This document shows positions 15,117 through 21,691 of a stretch of DNA of 33,760 bases, in pieces. Under the pieces are notes generated by a model. The model did not search any database, had not been told where the DNA came from, and worked only from the letters and a program-made list of their open reading frames with translations. Within the stretch, counting starts at the first letter, position 1; the number at the start of each line of letters is the position of its first letter. A program made the translations under genes and the position numbers. Location: the NCBI GenBank assembly GCA_002362575.1, contig DEUM01000025.1, positions 1 through 33,760 of the forward strand, read 5' to 3'. The stretch is from Lachnoclostridium sp. UBA3262 (GTDB taxonomy: Bacteria; Bacillota; Clostridia; Lachnospirales; Lachnospiraceae).

Positions 15117-16001
15117 TTACTCATCCTCACCGCATACGGTACATACTCCGTCCGCACCCGGTTTGTGTGGCAGTCTTTCAATTTCTTCTACGTCTTCCTC
15201 CTTGCACACAGCACATACCCGTTTTCTCTCTCCTTCTTCACTACAGGTTGCCTGTTTTGTTATCTGCCATGCTCCATACTTATGTGGAGGCGCCGGGATT
15301 TCTCTATATTCCACATAACCACATTTTTTACACTTTCTCTGTTTCAGCCCTGCCTCTGCACAGCTTGTCTTTCTAACTGTCTTCCATGTACCATATTTGT
15401 GTTTTCCTTTTTTACAGAGAACCTTAACGCGAATGGTATATTTTATAGTGTATGTCTTTCCCTTCTTCAATTTCATTGTCTTTGATTTAGGTTTGTAGTG
15501 CTTACCCCACTTTACCATCTGATTGACATATACTGTCTGTTTTTTACCCGTATGCGTCCATTTCACCTTAAACGTGAGTTTGGCAGTACCCCGTTTAACC
15601 GCTTTGATTTTCCCCTGCTTAGCATTTACAACTTTTACAATTTTTTTATTGCTTGACTTAACAGATATTTTTTTAACATTAACCTTTTTTAATACTGGCG
15701 TAATTGCGCCAGCCCCGCTATATTCGCGTGATTTGTACTTACAGCTCGGCACTTGTACATGAAAATACATCGTTCTTCCCTGGCTTAATTCGCAGTCTGG
15801 TACAACATCATACGCTGACGGTTCATAGTAATAATCCCCTTTGGAAGTCTGACCATATATATTTCCGCGTTCGTTTGCTTCAACCAGCGAATGTTTCTCC
15901 TTTTTCTTTGCCTCCGCCGGTGTTCCTGAACATAATGTTCCTACTGTCAGCATCCCTGCCAGAGCGATTGACAGCACTTTCCTAAAATAACCTTTTCTCA
16001 T
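15117..16001 (-). CDS. Secreted protein with Big2-like domain and Cys-rich HxYGxW repeats
   Basis: The 294-residue protein has a signal peptide (LSIALAGMLTVGTLCSG, then PAEA), a Lys-rich Big2-like domain in the middle (ISVKSSNKKIVKVVNAKQG…AVKRGTAKLTFKV), and a C-terminal series of repeats. Each repeat runs H-x-YG-x-W-x6-CxxxG-x3-R-x-CxxC-x3-E-x3-IP. Two are complete (KYGTWKTVRKTSCAEAGLKQ and KYGAWQITKQATCSEEGERK onward) and a third is partial (HKPGADGVCTVCGE). The paired CxxC knuckles and His could hold metal. Such repeats are common in Firmicute surface proteins; their role is unknown to me. AGGAG nine bases before 16001 sets the start. It runs divergently from the kinase gene. Confidence 0.8.
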   Translation of the reverse strand: MRKGYFRKVLSIALAGMLTVGTLCSGTPAEAKKKEKHSLVEANERGNIYGQTSKGDYYYEPSAYDVVPDCELSQGRTMYFHVQVPSCKYKSREYSGAGAITPVLKKVNVKKISVKSSNKKIVKVVNAKQGKIKAVKRGTAKLTFKVKWTHTGKKQTVYVNQMVKWGKHYKPKSKTMKLKKGKTYTIKYTIRVKVLCKKGKHKYGTWKTVRKTSCAEAGLKQRKCKKCGYVEYREIPAPPHKYGAWQITKQATCSEEGERKRVCAVCKEEDVEEIERLPHKPGADGVCTVCGEDE

Positions 16002-16076
16002 AGTATTACTCTCCTTTTTATGTTTTTGATATTTCATTCCGGATTATAACACAGAAAATTTATCAGATATATAGGC

Positions 16077-16109
16077 ATGTAAGATTTAACCCGTTTCATG
16101 TAATAATTA
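16077..16109 (+). promoter_or_regulatory. Second LytTR-type direct repeat, upstream of the kinase gene
   Basis: ATGTAAGATTTA at 16077-16088 and ATGTAATAATTA at 16098-16109 start exactly 21 bases apart. They match the repeat before the REC-LytTR-FHA gene in sequence and spacing. The second unit starts 54 bases before the kinase -10 box, against 50 at the other site. The site lies between divergent promoters, so it could also act on the Cys-rich protein gene. Confidence 0.7.
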
Positions 16110-16127
16110 CCTTATCCGCTGCTGCCA

Positions 16128-16157
16128 TTGCGCTTTTCCCAGACATCATGATATAAT
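16128..16157 (+). promoter_or_regulatory. Promoter of the Ser/Thr kinase gene
   Basis: TATAAT at 16152-16157 with TTGCGC (16128-16133) 18 bases upstream. The weak -35 again fits activation from the direct repeats. Confidence 0.55.
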
Positions 16158-16197
16158 AAATTATAAATTTTTGGCACAATCCAATGGGAGGTTCACC

Positions 16198-17667
16198 ATG
16201 ACAACAAATTCATATTCCGGCTTCCATTCACTACCCGCCGGCACCTGCCTGCATAATACATATCTGATTCAGGAGACGATTGGTGCAGGCGGTTTCGCTG
16301 TTACCTACAAGGGAGTCCGGAAAGATACCGGTAAAACAATCGCCATAAAAGAATATTTCCCACCCAGCCTTGCCGTGCGCAATGAACAGGAAGGTCTTTA
16401 TGTGCTATACCCATTTCCCAATAAAAATACCGGGATGTTTCAAAAAGGTCTTCGGCGTTTTCTTAATGAGGCAAAGATTCTGAAATCCTTTCAGGAATTG
16501 GAAAGTATTGTATCGGTTTATGATTTATTTGAAGAAAATGGGACTGCTTATCTTGTCATGGAATACATTGAAGGTCTGACACTCAGCCAATATGTAGCAG
16601 AAAATGGCACTCTTACCTTTCCCGAAATTTCGGAACTGATAGCCCCTGTCATTCACTCACTGGCAAAAGTTCATGAGCGTGGACTGATTCATCGGGATAT
16701 CAGCCCTGACAATCTGATTCTCGGCATAGACAATAAACTGCATCTGATTGACTTTGGCGCCGCCAGTTTCGAGAGTATCAAAAGTACCCAAAATACCGTA
16801 ATCGTAAAAGCCGGCTATGCACCCCCGGAGCAATACATTCCTAATGGAAAGATTGGCCCATGGATTGACATTTATGCCATTTGCGCCACGATTTATTTTT
16901 CCCTGACCGGAAGTTCCCCAACAGAGTCCGTTCATCCATCGGATACTGATTTATCTCCAGTTCTTGCCAATCTGAATCAGCTGTTGCCATGGCAATATGC
17001 TATTTTGGAAAAAGGTTTACAGTTTCGTCCATCTGACCGTTTCCAGAGCGTCAATGCACTCTATTCCGCTTTGACCGGGACGTCCGAAAATAATCAGGAT
17101 ATTACTATCCTACAAATGAATATGCCAAAAAAAGGCCGAACCCGAATCCATACTCTACTTCCAAAACGACATAATACTTTGCGTCCGGTACTTTTTTCTG
17201 TACTCGGGATTGTTATACTAGGTATGCTGGTTACTGCCCTTGCCCGCACTTTAACGGAAAGGACAGAAGTCATCCGGAACTACTCCATCCCCACACAGCC
17301 AGCTATTTCATCGCCGCCTGCAAAACGGACTGCCACCCCTAAAAAGCCAAAAATCTTTGTCATGCCGGATGTAACAGGGACTACCACAAAAAAAGCAAAA
17401 AAACGAATTCACAATCTGGATTCCACCATTCGAATTGATGTCTCGTATACATATAATAATACCATTAAGAAAGGAAACGTCATAAACCAGAGCGTTGCTG
17501 GAGGCGTACATTTTACAAAAGGGCAGCTCCCTTCTATCTCTTTAACAGTCAGCAAAGGGAAAAAGTCATCTGTCACAAATTCGCCTAAAGAAAAAAAACC
17601 GACGAAAAAACCCCCGGATTATAAGGTAAAAAATGACGATGACCTTATCTCTATACCACTGGACTAG
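16198..17667 (+). CDS. Transmembrane Ser/Thr protein kinase with one PASTA domain
   Basis: The 489-residue protein has a cytosolic kinase domain at about residues 20-295. It shows the Gly loop IGAGGFAVTYKG, K51 in AIKEYF, E91 of helix C, the catalytic loop HRDISPDN (D167), LIDFGAA (D185) and GYAPPEQ. One membrane helix follows (about 331-348). Outside is one PASTA-like domain (about 387-453, VMPDVTGTTTKKAKKRI to ISLTVSKG) and a basic/acidic tail. PASTA kinases of the PrkC/StkP class sense wall fragments and phosphorylate threonines that FHA domains read, but those usually carry three to five PASTA units. No PP2C phosphatase gene is present here. GGGAGG six bases before 16198 sets the start. 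The two FHA genes upstream are its most likely partners. Confidence 0.93.
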   Translation: MTTNSYSGFHSLPAGTCLHNTYLIQETIGAGGFAVTYKGVRKDTGKTIAIKEYFPPSLAVRNEQEGLYVLYPFPNKNTGMFQKGLRRFLNEAKILKSFQELESIVSVYDLFEENGTAYLVMEYIEGLTLSQYVAENGTLTFPEISELIAPVIHSLAKVHERGLIHRDISPDNLILGIDNKLHLIDFGAASFESIKSTQNTVIVKAGYAPPEQYIPNGKIGPWIDIYAICATIYFSLTGSSPTESVHPSDTDLSPVLANLNQLLPWQYAILEKGLQFRPSDRFQSVNALYSALTGTSENNQDITILQMNMPKKGRTRIHTLLPKRHNTLRPVLFSVLGIVILGMLVTALARTLTERTEVIRNYSIPTQPAISSPPAKRTATPKKPKIFVMPDVTGTTTKKAKKRIHNLDSTIRIDVSYTYNNTIKKGNVINQSVAGGVHFTKGQLPSISLTVSKGKKSSVTNSPKEKKPTKKPPDYKVKNDDDLISIPLD

Positions 17668-17690
17668 CTTCACAGCTCCAGTGGTTTTCC
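17656..17690 (+). terminator. Terminator overlapping the kinase stop codon
   Basis: CCACTGGA (17656-17663) and TCCAGTGG (17677-17684) form the stem, followed by TTTTCCATTTT. The left arm includes the last codons of the kinase gene. Confidence 0.8.
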
Positions 17691-17712
17691 ATTTTCACAT
17701 ATTACTTCTTTC

Positions 17713-17743
17713 ACAGTTTCACAAAAAATTCATATATTATAAT
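17713..17743 (+). promoter_or_regulatory. Candidate promoter of the SleC-like gene
   Basis: CATATATTA at 17731-17739 fits the sigma-K -10 pattern CATAnnnTA, with AC 16 bases upstream (17713-17714). An overlapping TATAAT (17738-17743) could instead be a vegetative -10 with no good -35. In such AT-rich DNA the match alone is weak, but mother-cell expression would suit the gene. Confidence 0.35.
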
Positions 17744-17768
17744 AACATGTGCTAAGGTTGGATTTTTT

Positions 17769-18419
17769 ATGGAATATGGAAAACTTAACGTTAATGTCAT
17801 CTCTGACAATGACAGCACCCCTATCAGCGGTGCTACCGTCCGTATTACAAATGAGAATGAACCGGAACGAATTATAGAAGAAACAATAACGGATAATCAG
17901 GGGCAGGTAAATGAAGTAGAATTAGAAGCCCCTCCTCTGGAATACAGTATGGATCCTACTGCAAACAAACCGTATTCGGAATATACGGTTTTCATTAGTG
18001 CACCGGGATTTGAAACGGTGGAGGTAAACGGAGCCGAAATTTTCTCTGGTGAAACTGCAATTCAGAATGCCAGCCTCTTTCCTGTCTCTGAGTCCGAGCC
18101 GGGCTCTGCAGAGACCTTCGTAATCCCCGACCATACGCTGTGGGGCGATTATCCTCCAAAAATACCGGAAAGTGAAATAAAAACTGTAGAAGAAACCGGT
18201 GAAATCGTTCTCAGCCGGGTAGTCATTCCAGAGTATGTCGTCGTTCATGACGGCCCTCCTTCTGACCGAAGTGCAAAAGACTATTATGTAAAATACAGAG
18301 ACTATATTAAAAATGTAGCAAGCAGTGAAATTTACTCCACATGGCCGACAGCCACGATACAGGCAAATGTGCTGGCTATCCAGTCCTTTACCCTGAATCG
18401 TGTCTATACGGAATGGTAG
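17769..18419 (+). pseudogene. SleC-like spore cortex-lytic protein, N-terminal part of a split gene
   Basis: These 216 residues match the start of clostridial 'spore cortex-lytic protein' (SleC-like) chains as I know them: an Ig-like N-terminal domain (ISGATVRITNENEPERI, YTVFISAPGFETVEVNG), HTLWGDYPPKIPES, then VIPEYVVVHDGPP, IKNVASSEIYSTWPTATI and SFTLNRVYTEW. The frame ends at TAG (18417-18419), which arises only from the junction with inserted DNA. The missing part continues in frame from 21672. It is best read as an interrupted gene that excision can restore, not as a decayed one, since both halves are intact. A weak AAGG precedes the ATG. Confidence 0.88.
18408..18418 (+). other. Left attachment core of the excisable element
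   Basis: ACGGAATGGTA matches ACGGAGTGGTA at 21663-21673 in ten of eleven bases, in the same orientation. The single difference is the third base of a Glu codon (GAA/GAG). To its left is SleC-like coding sequence; to its right is element DNA. Confidence 0.85.
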
Positions 18420-18484
18420 GGAAACCACCACTGATTCGTGGTCGCCGCCCCAAGGTCTGCCCGTACCTCTTTATGTATTATAAA

Positions 18485-18973
18485 TTATATGATTTTTACC
18501 GGCTTCTTGACCGCCTTGATATAAAAATCTCCTGTATCTGTGTGCAATTCTACCGTACGTCCAAAATTCAATCCCGTATCCTCTGCCACTAATCTGATAT
18601 TGAATCTGCGCAGCATTTCTTTCGCCGCTAGAGCATTTCTGTCTCCGATGCTTCCGATATCATTGGTCATCTGGGTAAATCCGAACATCTGGGCTCCACC
18701 AGCAATTTTCGCAACCAAGCGGTTTTTATTTGCCCCTATACGGGTTATCTGCTTTAGAAGTTCCGGAATCCCGGTATCTGCAAACTTAGCAATATTAGTA
18801 TTGTTTGCTACAATTCTACTATCTGGCAGCATATAGTGAACCATACCGCCAATCTTCATTATAGGATCATACAAAGTCAGTCCGATACACGAACCGAGTC
18901 CCACCGTTATTAGTATATCCGGTGCTTTGCAGACATTCAAATCTGCCATTCCAACTCTTACTATATTACTCAT
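18485..18973 (-). CDS. cheD: Chemoreceptor glutamine deamidase CheD
   Basis: The 162-residue protein has the CheD fold signature. The catalytic Cys is C29 in GLGSCIGLTLYD and the His is H46 in GGMVHYMLPDS, followed by AKIAGGAQMF and GSIGDRNALAA. CheD deamidates glutamines of methyl-accepting receptors and forms a complex with CheC that raises CheC phosphatase activity. GAGG lies seven bases before the ATG. It follows cheC by ten bases in one operon, lies fully inside the element, and no other che gene is visible in the window. Confidence 0.93.
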   Translation of the reverse strand: MSNIVRVGMADLNVCKAPDILITVGLGSCIGLTLYDPIMKIGGMVHYMLPDSRIVANNTNIAKFADTGIPELLKQITRIGANKNRLVAKIAGGAQMFGFTQMTNDIGSIGDRNALAAKEMLRRFNIRLVAEDTGLNFGRTVELHTDTGDFYIKAVKKPVKII

Positions 18974-18983
18974 TTTACTACCT

Positions 18984-19604
18984 CTACACCTCGAATCCTA
19001 GACCTTTTAGTATCTTGCCATAAGATTCCTGCTCCGGCATCAAGATAAAATAACCATTAATCATCACATCGTCGCCGAACTCTGTTTCAATCAATAGGGT
19101 ATGGTCGCCATACTGACCAAATTCAATCGCCGGCACGCTGAGCACCGATGCAGCCATATCAACGGCAAGATACGGAATGGATGGCAAAACAGAAAGATTC
19201 GTCATAGTTGACAATGCTGACAAATAGGAACCGGCAATAATATTACCAATTTCCTTTATGGCAGACAAATCCATCTCGTCAAACTCCGCCTCATACGCCG
19301 GATCACGCATCATTAGCCGATTCACAAGATAACGAGCCGAGTCCATCCGCATCAAAAACATCATACTTCCTTCAATGTCCTTTTGTAATTCCAGAAAGAT
19401 TCCAACAACAATCTCATCTTCCGGACAGATGGCAGCCCCTAGCTTTGAAACCTCAATCAGCTCCACCTTCGGTACATTCATATTAACTTTGATGGAAAGC
19501 ATCGACGCAATCGCAGTCGTCGCATTGCCTGCTCCAATATTTCCAAGTTCCTGAAGAACATCAACATATTGACTATTGATGTCTGTTAACGAATATTTGC
19601 TCAT
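18984..19604 (-). CDS. cheC: CheY-P phosphatase CheC
   Basis: The 206-residue protein carries both CheC active-site motifs: E19 and N22 in LQELGNIGAGNA, and E118 and N121 in IKEIGNIIAGS. Two intact sites indicate a full-length CheC that removes phosphate from CheY, rather than a CheX or FliY fragment. The start at 19604 is set by GGAGG five bases upstream; the in-frame ATG at 19616 precedes that site. A promoter lies upstream. As cargo of the element it could alter chemotaxis or another phospho-relay when the element is present or lost. Confidence 0.93.
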   Translation of the reverse strand: MSKYSLTDINSQYVDVLQELGNIGAGNATTAIASMLSIKVNMNVPKVELIEVSKLGAAICPEDEIVVGIFLELQKDIEGSMMFLMRMDSARYLVNRLMMRDPAYEAEFDEMDLSAIKEIGNIIAGSYLSALSTMTNLSVLPSIPYLAVDMAASVLSVPAIEFGQYGDHTLLIETEFGDDVMINGYFILMPEQESYGKILKGLGFEV

Positions 19605-19641
19605 CAAACCCTCCATTTATACAAAACATATTTGCAAAAAT

Positions 19642-19671
19642 ATTATAGCAGAAACTGACCTTATTTGTAAA
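19642..19671 (-). promoter_or_regulatory. Promoter of cheC-cheD
   Basis: On the minus strand TTTACA (19666-19671) and a perfect TATAAT (19642-19647) are separated by 18 bases. The cargo thus has its own vegetative-type promoter inside the element. Confidence 0.65.
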
Positions 19672-19693
19672 TGAAAAAATTAAGACAGAACTG

Positions 19694-19720
19694 TTATTCG
19701 AAAAAATTCTATAACGAATA
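19694..19720 (+). promoter_or_regulatory. Inverted repeat upstream of the 53-codon gene and recombinase
   Basis: TATTCG (19695-19700) and CGAATA (19715-19720) are exact complements with a 14-base spacer. They lie just before a TATAAT box (19737-19742), in the -35 region. This may be an operator that controls recombinase expression. Confidence 0.5.
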
Positions 19721-19773
19721 GAACAACCCCAGACAATATAATATATAATAAACATAATAACGAGGAAAACTCC

Positions 19774-19935
19774 ATGCAGGATATCATTTATGAAGAAATA
19801 TCAGCCATGCAAAATGGAATGATGGTAAAGCTGGAATTCCCACAAACTAACGAAGATGAGAAAACAATAAGGAAAGAAGTCAAACAGATTCTCGAGACGA
19901 TTCTTTGGGAACATTTAAAAAAAACACGAATGTAA
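19774..19935 (+). CDS. Small 53-residue protein, candidate directionality factor
   Basis: The gene is too short for many gene callers. It encodes MQDIIYEEISAMQNGMMVKL followed by an acidic stretch (EFPQTNEDEKTIRKEVKQ) and a helical, basic end (ILETILWEHLKKTRM). GAGGA lies seven bases before the ATG. It sits 52 bases before the recombinase start on the same strand and shares its promoter region. I do not recognise a definite family; its size and place resemble the small TnpW-like proteins of serine-recombinase elements. Serine recombinases need a partner to excise, so it is the obvious candidate, but this is inference. Confidence 0.65.
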   Translation: MQDIIYEEISAMQNGMMVKLEFPQTNEDEKTIRKEVKQILETILWEHLKKTRM

Positions 19936-19987
19936 CAAGCCATTTTATAATACTTTTGTTATGAATAAAATTCGCAAAGGAAATGAC

Positions 19988-21691
19988 ATGAACAAAAAAC
20001 GCGTCCGGATATTACTCCGGGTGAGTTCCCATCAGCAGTTAGACGCCGATGGCGATTTAGGTATTCAACGACAAATTATTTTAGATGATATAAAAAATCA
20101 TTCTGACTGGATTTTAGACACAAAGGAATACTTTGAGGGAAGTAACAGCGGATATAAAAATTCCGTTGCAGACAGGGATGTGTTGCAGGATGCCTACAAG
20201 GATGCCCAGAACCATGAATATGATATACTGGTCGTCTACAAAGATGACAGACTGGGAAGAAGGATGTGGGAAATCGGCGGTTACATTATGTCACTAAAAG
20301 GTCTGGGAGTGGACATCTACACCGTAAAGGATGGCTGTATCTCACCTGAAACAGATGATATTATGGGGCAGATGATGTTGGCATTACGATATGGCAATGC
20401 GCAAAAATCCTCTGCCGACACAGGGATGCGAGTCAGAGACACCGCTATGAAATTGGTAACACAGGGCAAATTTATGGGTGGAAAAGCACCTTACGGCTAC
20501 GTTTTACAACATTCCGGAGAAATCAGCAAACATGGCAGGGCGTTAAAGCATCTGGTCATCCGGCCCGAACAGGCAGAAACCGTCCGACACATCTATCATC
20601 TCTCCCTCTCAAAAGAATATGGTTCAGCAAAGATTGCAGATACATTAAATACCGATGAACGATACCGGCATCTGGCTCCCAATGATGTATGGAAAAGCGG
20701 AACGATTACCAGTATTCTCACGAATCCAATATACTGTGGCTACACCGCCTACAATCGCAGGAAACGTCTGGGTGACAGAACCCGCCGTTTAGACAGCAGT
20801 GAATGGATTCTCTCTGACAAGCCAAATCCTGATATAGTCGTTATTGATGAAGATATATGGACAAAAGTACAAGAGAAACGGGAGCAGCGACGCAGGAAAT
20901 ACACAAAATCGCCGGATAATCAAGATATAACGGTAATCAGCCGGAATGACGGTATGCTGTCACTCGTAGACGTCCTATACTGTGGTTATTGTGGCCGCAA
21001 AATGGTAAATGGAAGCAAGTACAACTACTGGACGATTAAGGGCACAGGGGAGAGACGGACAAGCAAAATCCCCATTTATAAGTGCCAGAATGCATGGCAG
21101 GGCGTCCCTCATAACAGAACAAAACAGTATCGGGCAGATAGAATTGAACCAATTGTGTATCAGGTATTGGCAGATTATATCAACCATTTGTTAAAAAATG
21201 AGGACATCGTAGAAGCAATCAAAAAAAATCATATTATTGAAAAGCAGAGAAAAGAACAAGATTTAATAATAGAGCAGAAACAACTGGAAAAGATACGACA
21301 CAATATCACTATTTTAGAAGAACATATCCCTGACGCTATGACCGGAGAGTACCCTCTTTCTCTGGAAACTCTGGCGCGTAGCATAGATTCGCAGAAAAAC
21401 AAGGAACAAAAACAACGGAACATGGTTCAGAAAAAAGAAACGGATTTGCAAAACAGCTTTTTTGCATCCAAGGATTGGGAAGACCTTAAAAGCAATATTC
21501 CCACTTGGCGGGAGTTATTTTTTCAGACTGACACCCCCACCAAACGGGTATTAATCAATAAGCTCATTGAACGGATTGACATAACCAAAGATAGGATAGT
21601 TATCCGGTTTAAAGGCAGCCTCAATGAATCTTTGCACCAGTCCCAGTCCCGAATGGATGATAACGGAGTGGTACCGAAACAAGGGCTATGA
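19988..21691 (+). CDS. Large serine recombinase of the element
   Basis: The 567-residue enzyme has an N-terminal resolvase domain with catalytic S13 in LLRVSSHQQ and DDRLGRR, the 'recombinase' domain (GKAPYGYVL, ILTNPIYCGYTAYNRR) and a zinc ribbon (YCGYCGRKMV … YKCQN). A long charged coiled coil precedes the C-terminal end. It cuts and rejoins the two cores, probably through a two-base overlap. The start at 19988 has AAGGA six bases upstream; the ATG at 19961 has none. Its last codons run through the right core: Val562 is the GTA of the core and only PKQGL follows. In an excised circle the frame would continue into element DNA at 18419 for 57 residues. Confidence 0.95.
   Translation: MNKKRVRILLRVSSHQQLDADGDLGIQRQIILDDIKNHSDWILDTKEYFEGSNSGYKNSVADRDVLQDAYKDAQNHEYDILVVYKDDRLGRRMWEIGGYIMSLKGLGVDIYTVKDGCISPETDDIMGQMMLALRYGNAQKSSADTGMRVRDTAMKLVTQGKFMGGKAPYGYVLQHSGEISKHGRALKHLVIRPEQAETVRHIYHLSLSKEYGSAKIADTLNTDERYRHLAPNDVWKSGTITSILTNPIYCGYTAYNRRKRLGDRTRRLDSSEWILSDKPNPDIVVIDEDIWTKVQEKREQRRRKYTKSPDNQDITVISRNDGMLSLVDVLYCGYCGRKMVNGSKYNYWTIKGTGERRTSKIPIYKCQNAWQGVPHNRTKQYRADRIEPIVYQVLADYINHLLKNEDIVEAIKKNHIIEKQRKEQDLIIEQKQLEKIRHNITILEEHIPDAMTGEYPLSLETLARSIDSQKNKEQKQRNMVQKKETDLQNSFFASKDWEDLKSNIPTWRELFFQTDTPTKRVLINKLIERIDITKDRIVIRFKGSLNESLHQSQSRMDDNGVVPKQGL
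21663..21673 (+). other. Right attachment core of the excisable element
   Basis: ACGGAGTGGTA matches the left core at 18408-18418 with one difference. It is read in two frames: as …NGVV by the recombinase and as TEW-Y by the SleC-like C-terminal part. Confidence 0.85.

Larger units (their letters stand above)
18408..21673 (+). mobile_element. Skin-like serine-recombinase element splitting the SleC-like gene (3,255-bp period)
   Basis: The element is bounded by two near-identical 11-bp cores whose starts are 3,255 bases apart. It contains cheD and cheC on the minus strand, a 53-codon gene and a large serine recombinase on the plus strand, and nothing that looks phage-structural or conjugative. 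Recombination between the cores would join RVYTEW to YRNKGYDF in frame and give a 410-residue protein. Excisable elements of this plan are known in sigK (skin), spoVFB and other sporulation genes, where a serine recombinase acts in the mother cell. A cortex-lytic host gene and a chemotaxis cargo are not cases I know of. Developmental excision here is inference. Confidence 0.85.

Noticed and set aside
17922..18431. A 169-codon frame opposite the SleC-like N-terminal part
   Set aside because: It runs antisense through the conserved cortex-lytic sequence and across the element junction, with no ribosome site.
18341..18592. An 83-codon plus-strand frame across the left junction
   Set aside because: It is not a gene by itself. 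It matters only because its part after 18419 is in frame with the recombinase in the predicted circle.
21624..21662. Independent start for the C-terminal SleC-like part at ATG 21624
   Set aside because: No ribosome site, and this stretch is recombinase coding sequence; the SleC-like similarity begins only at the core.
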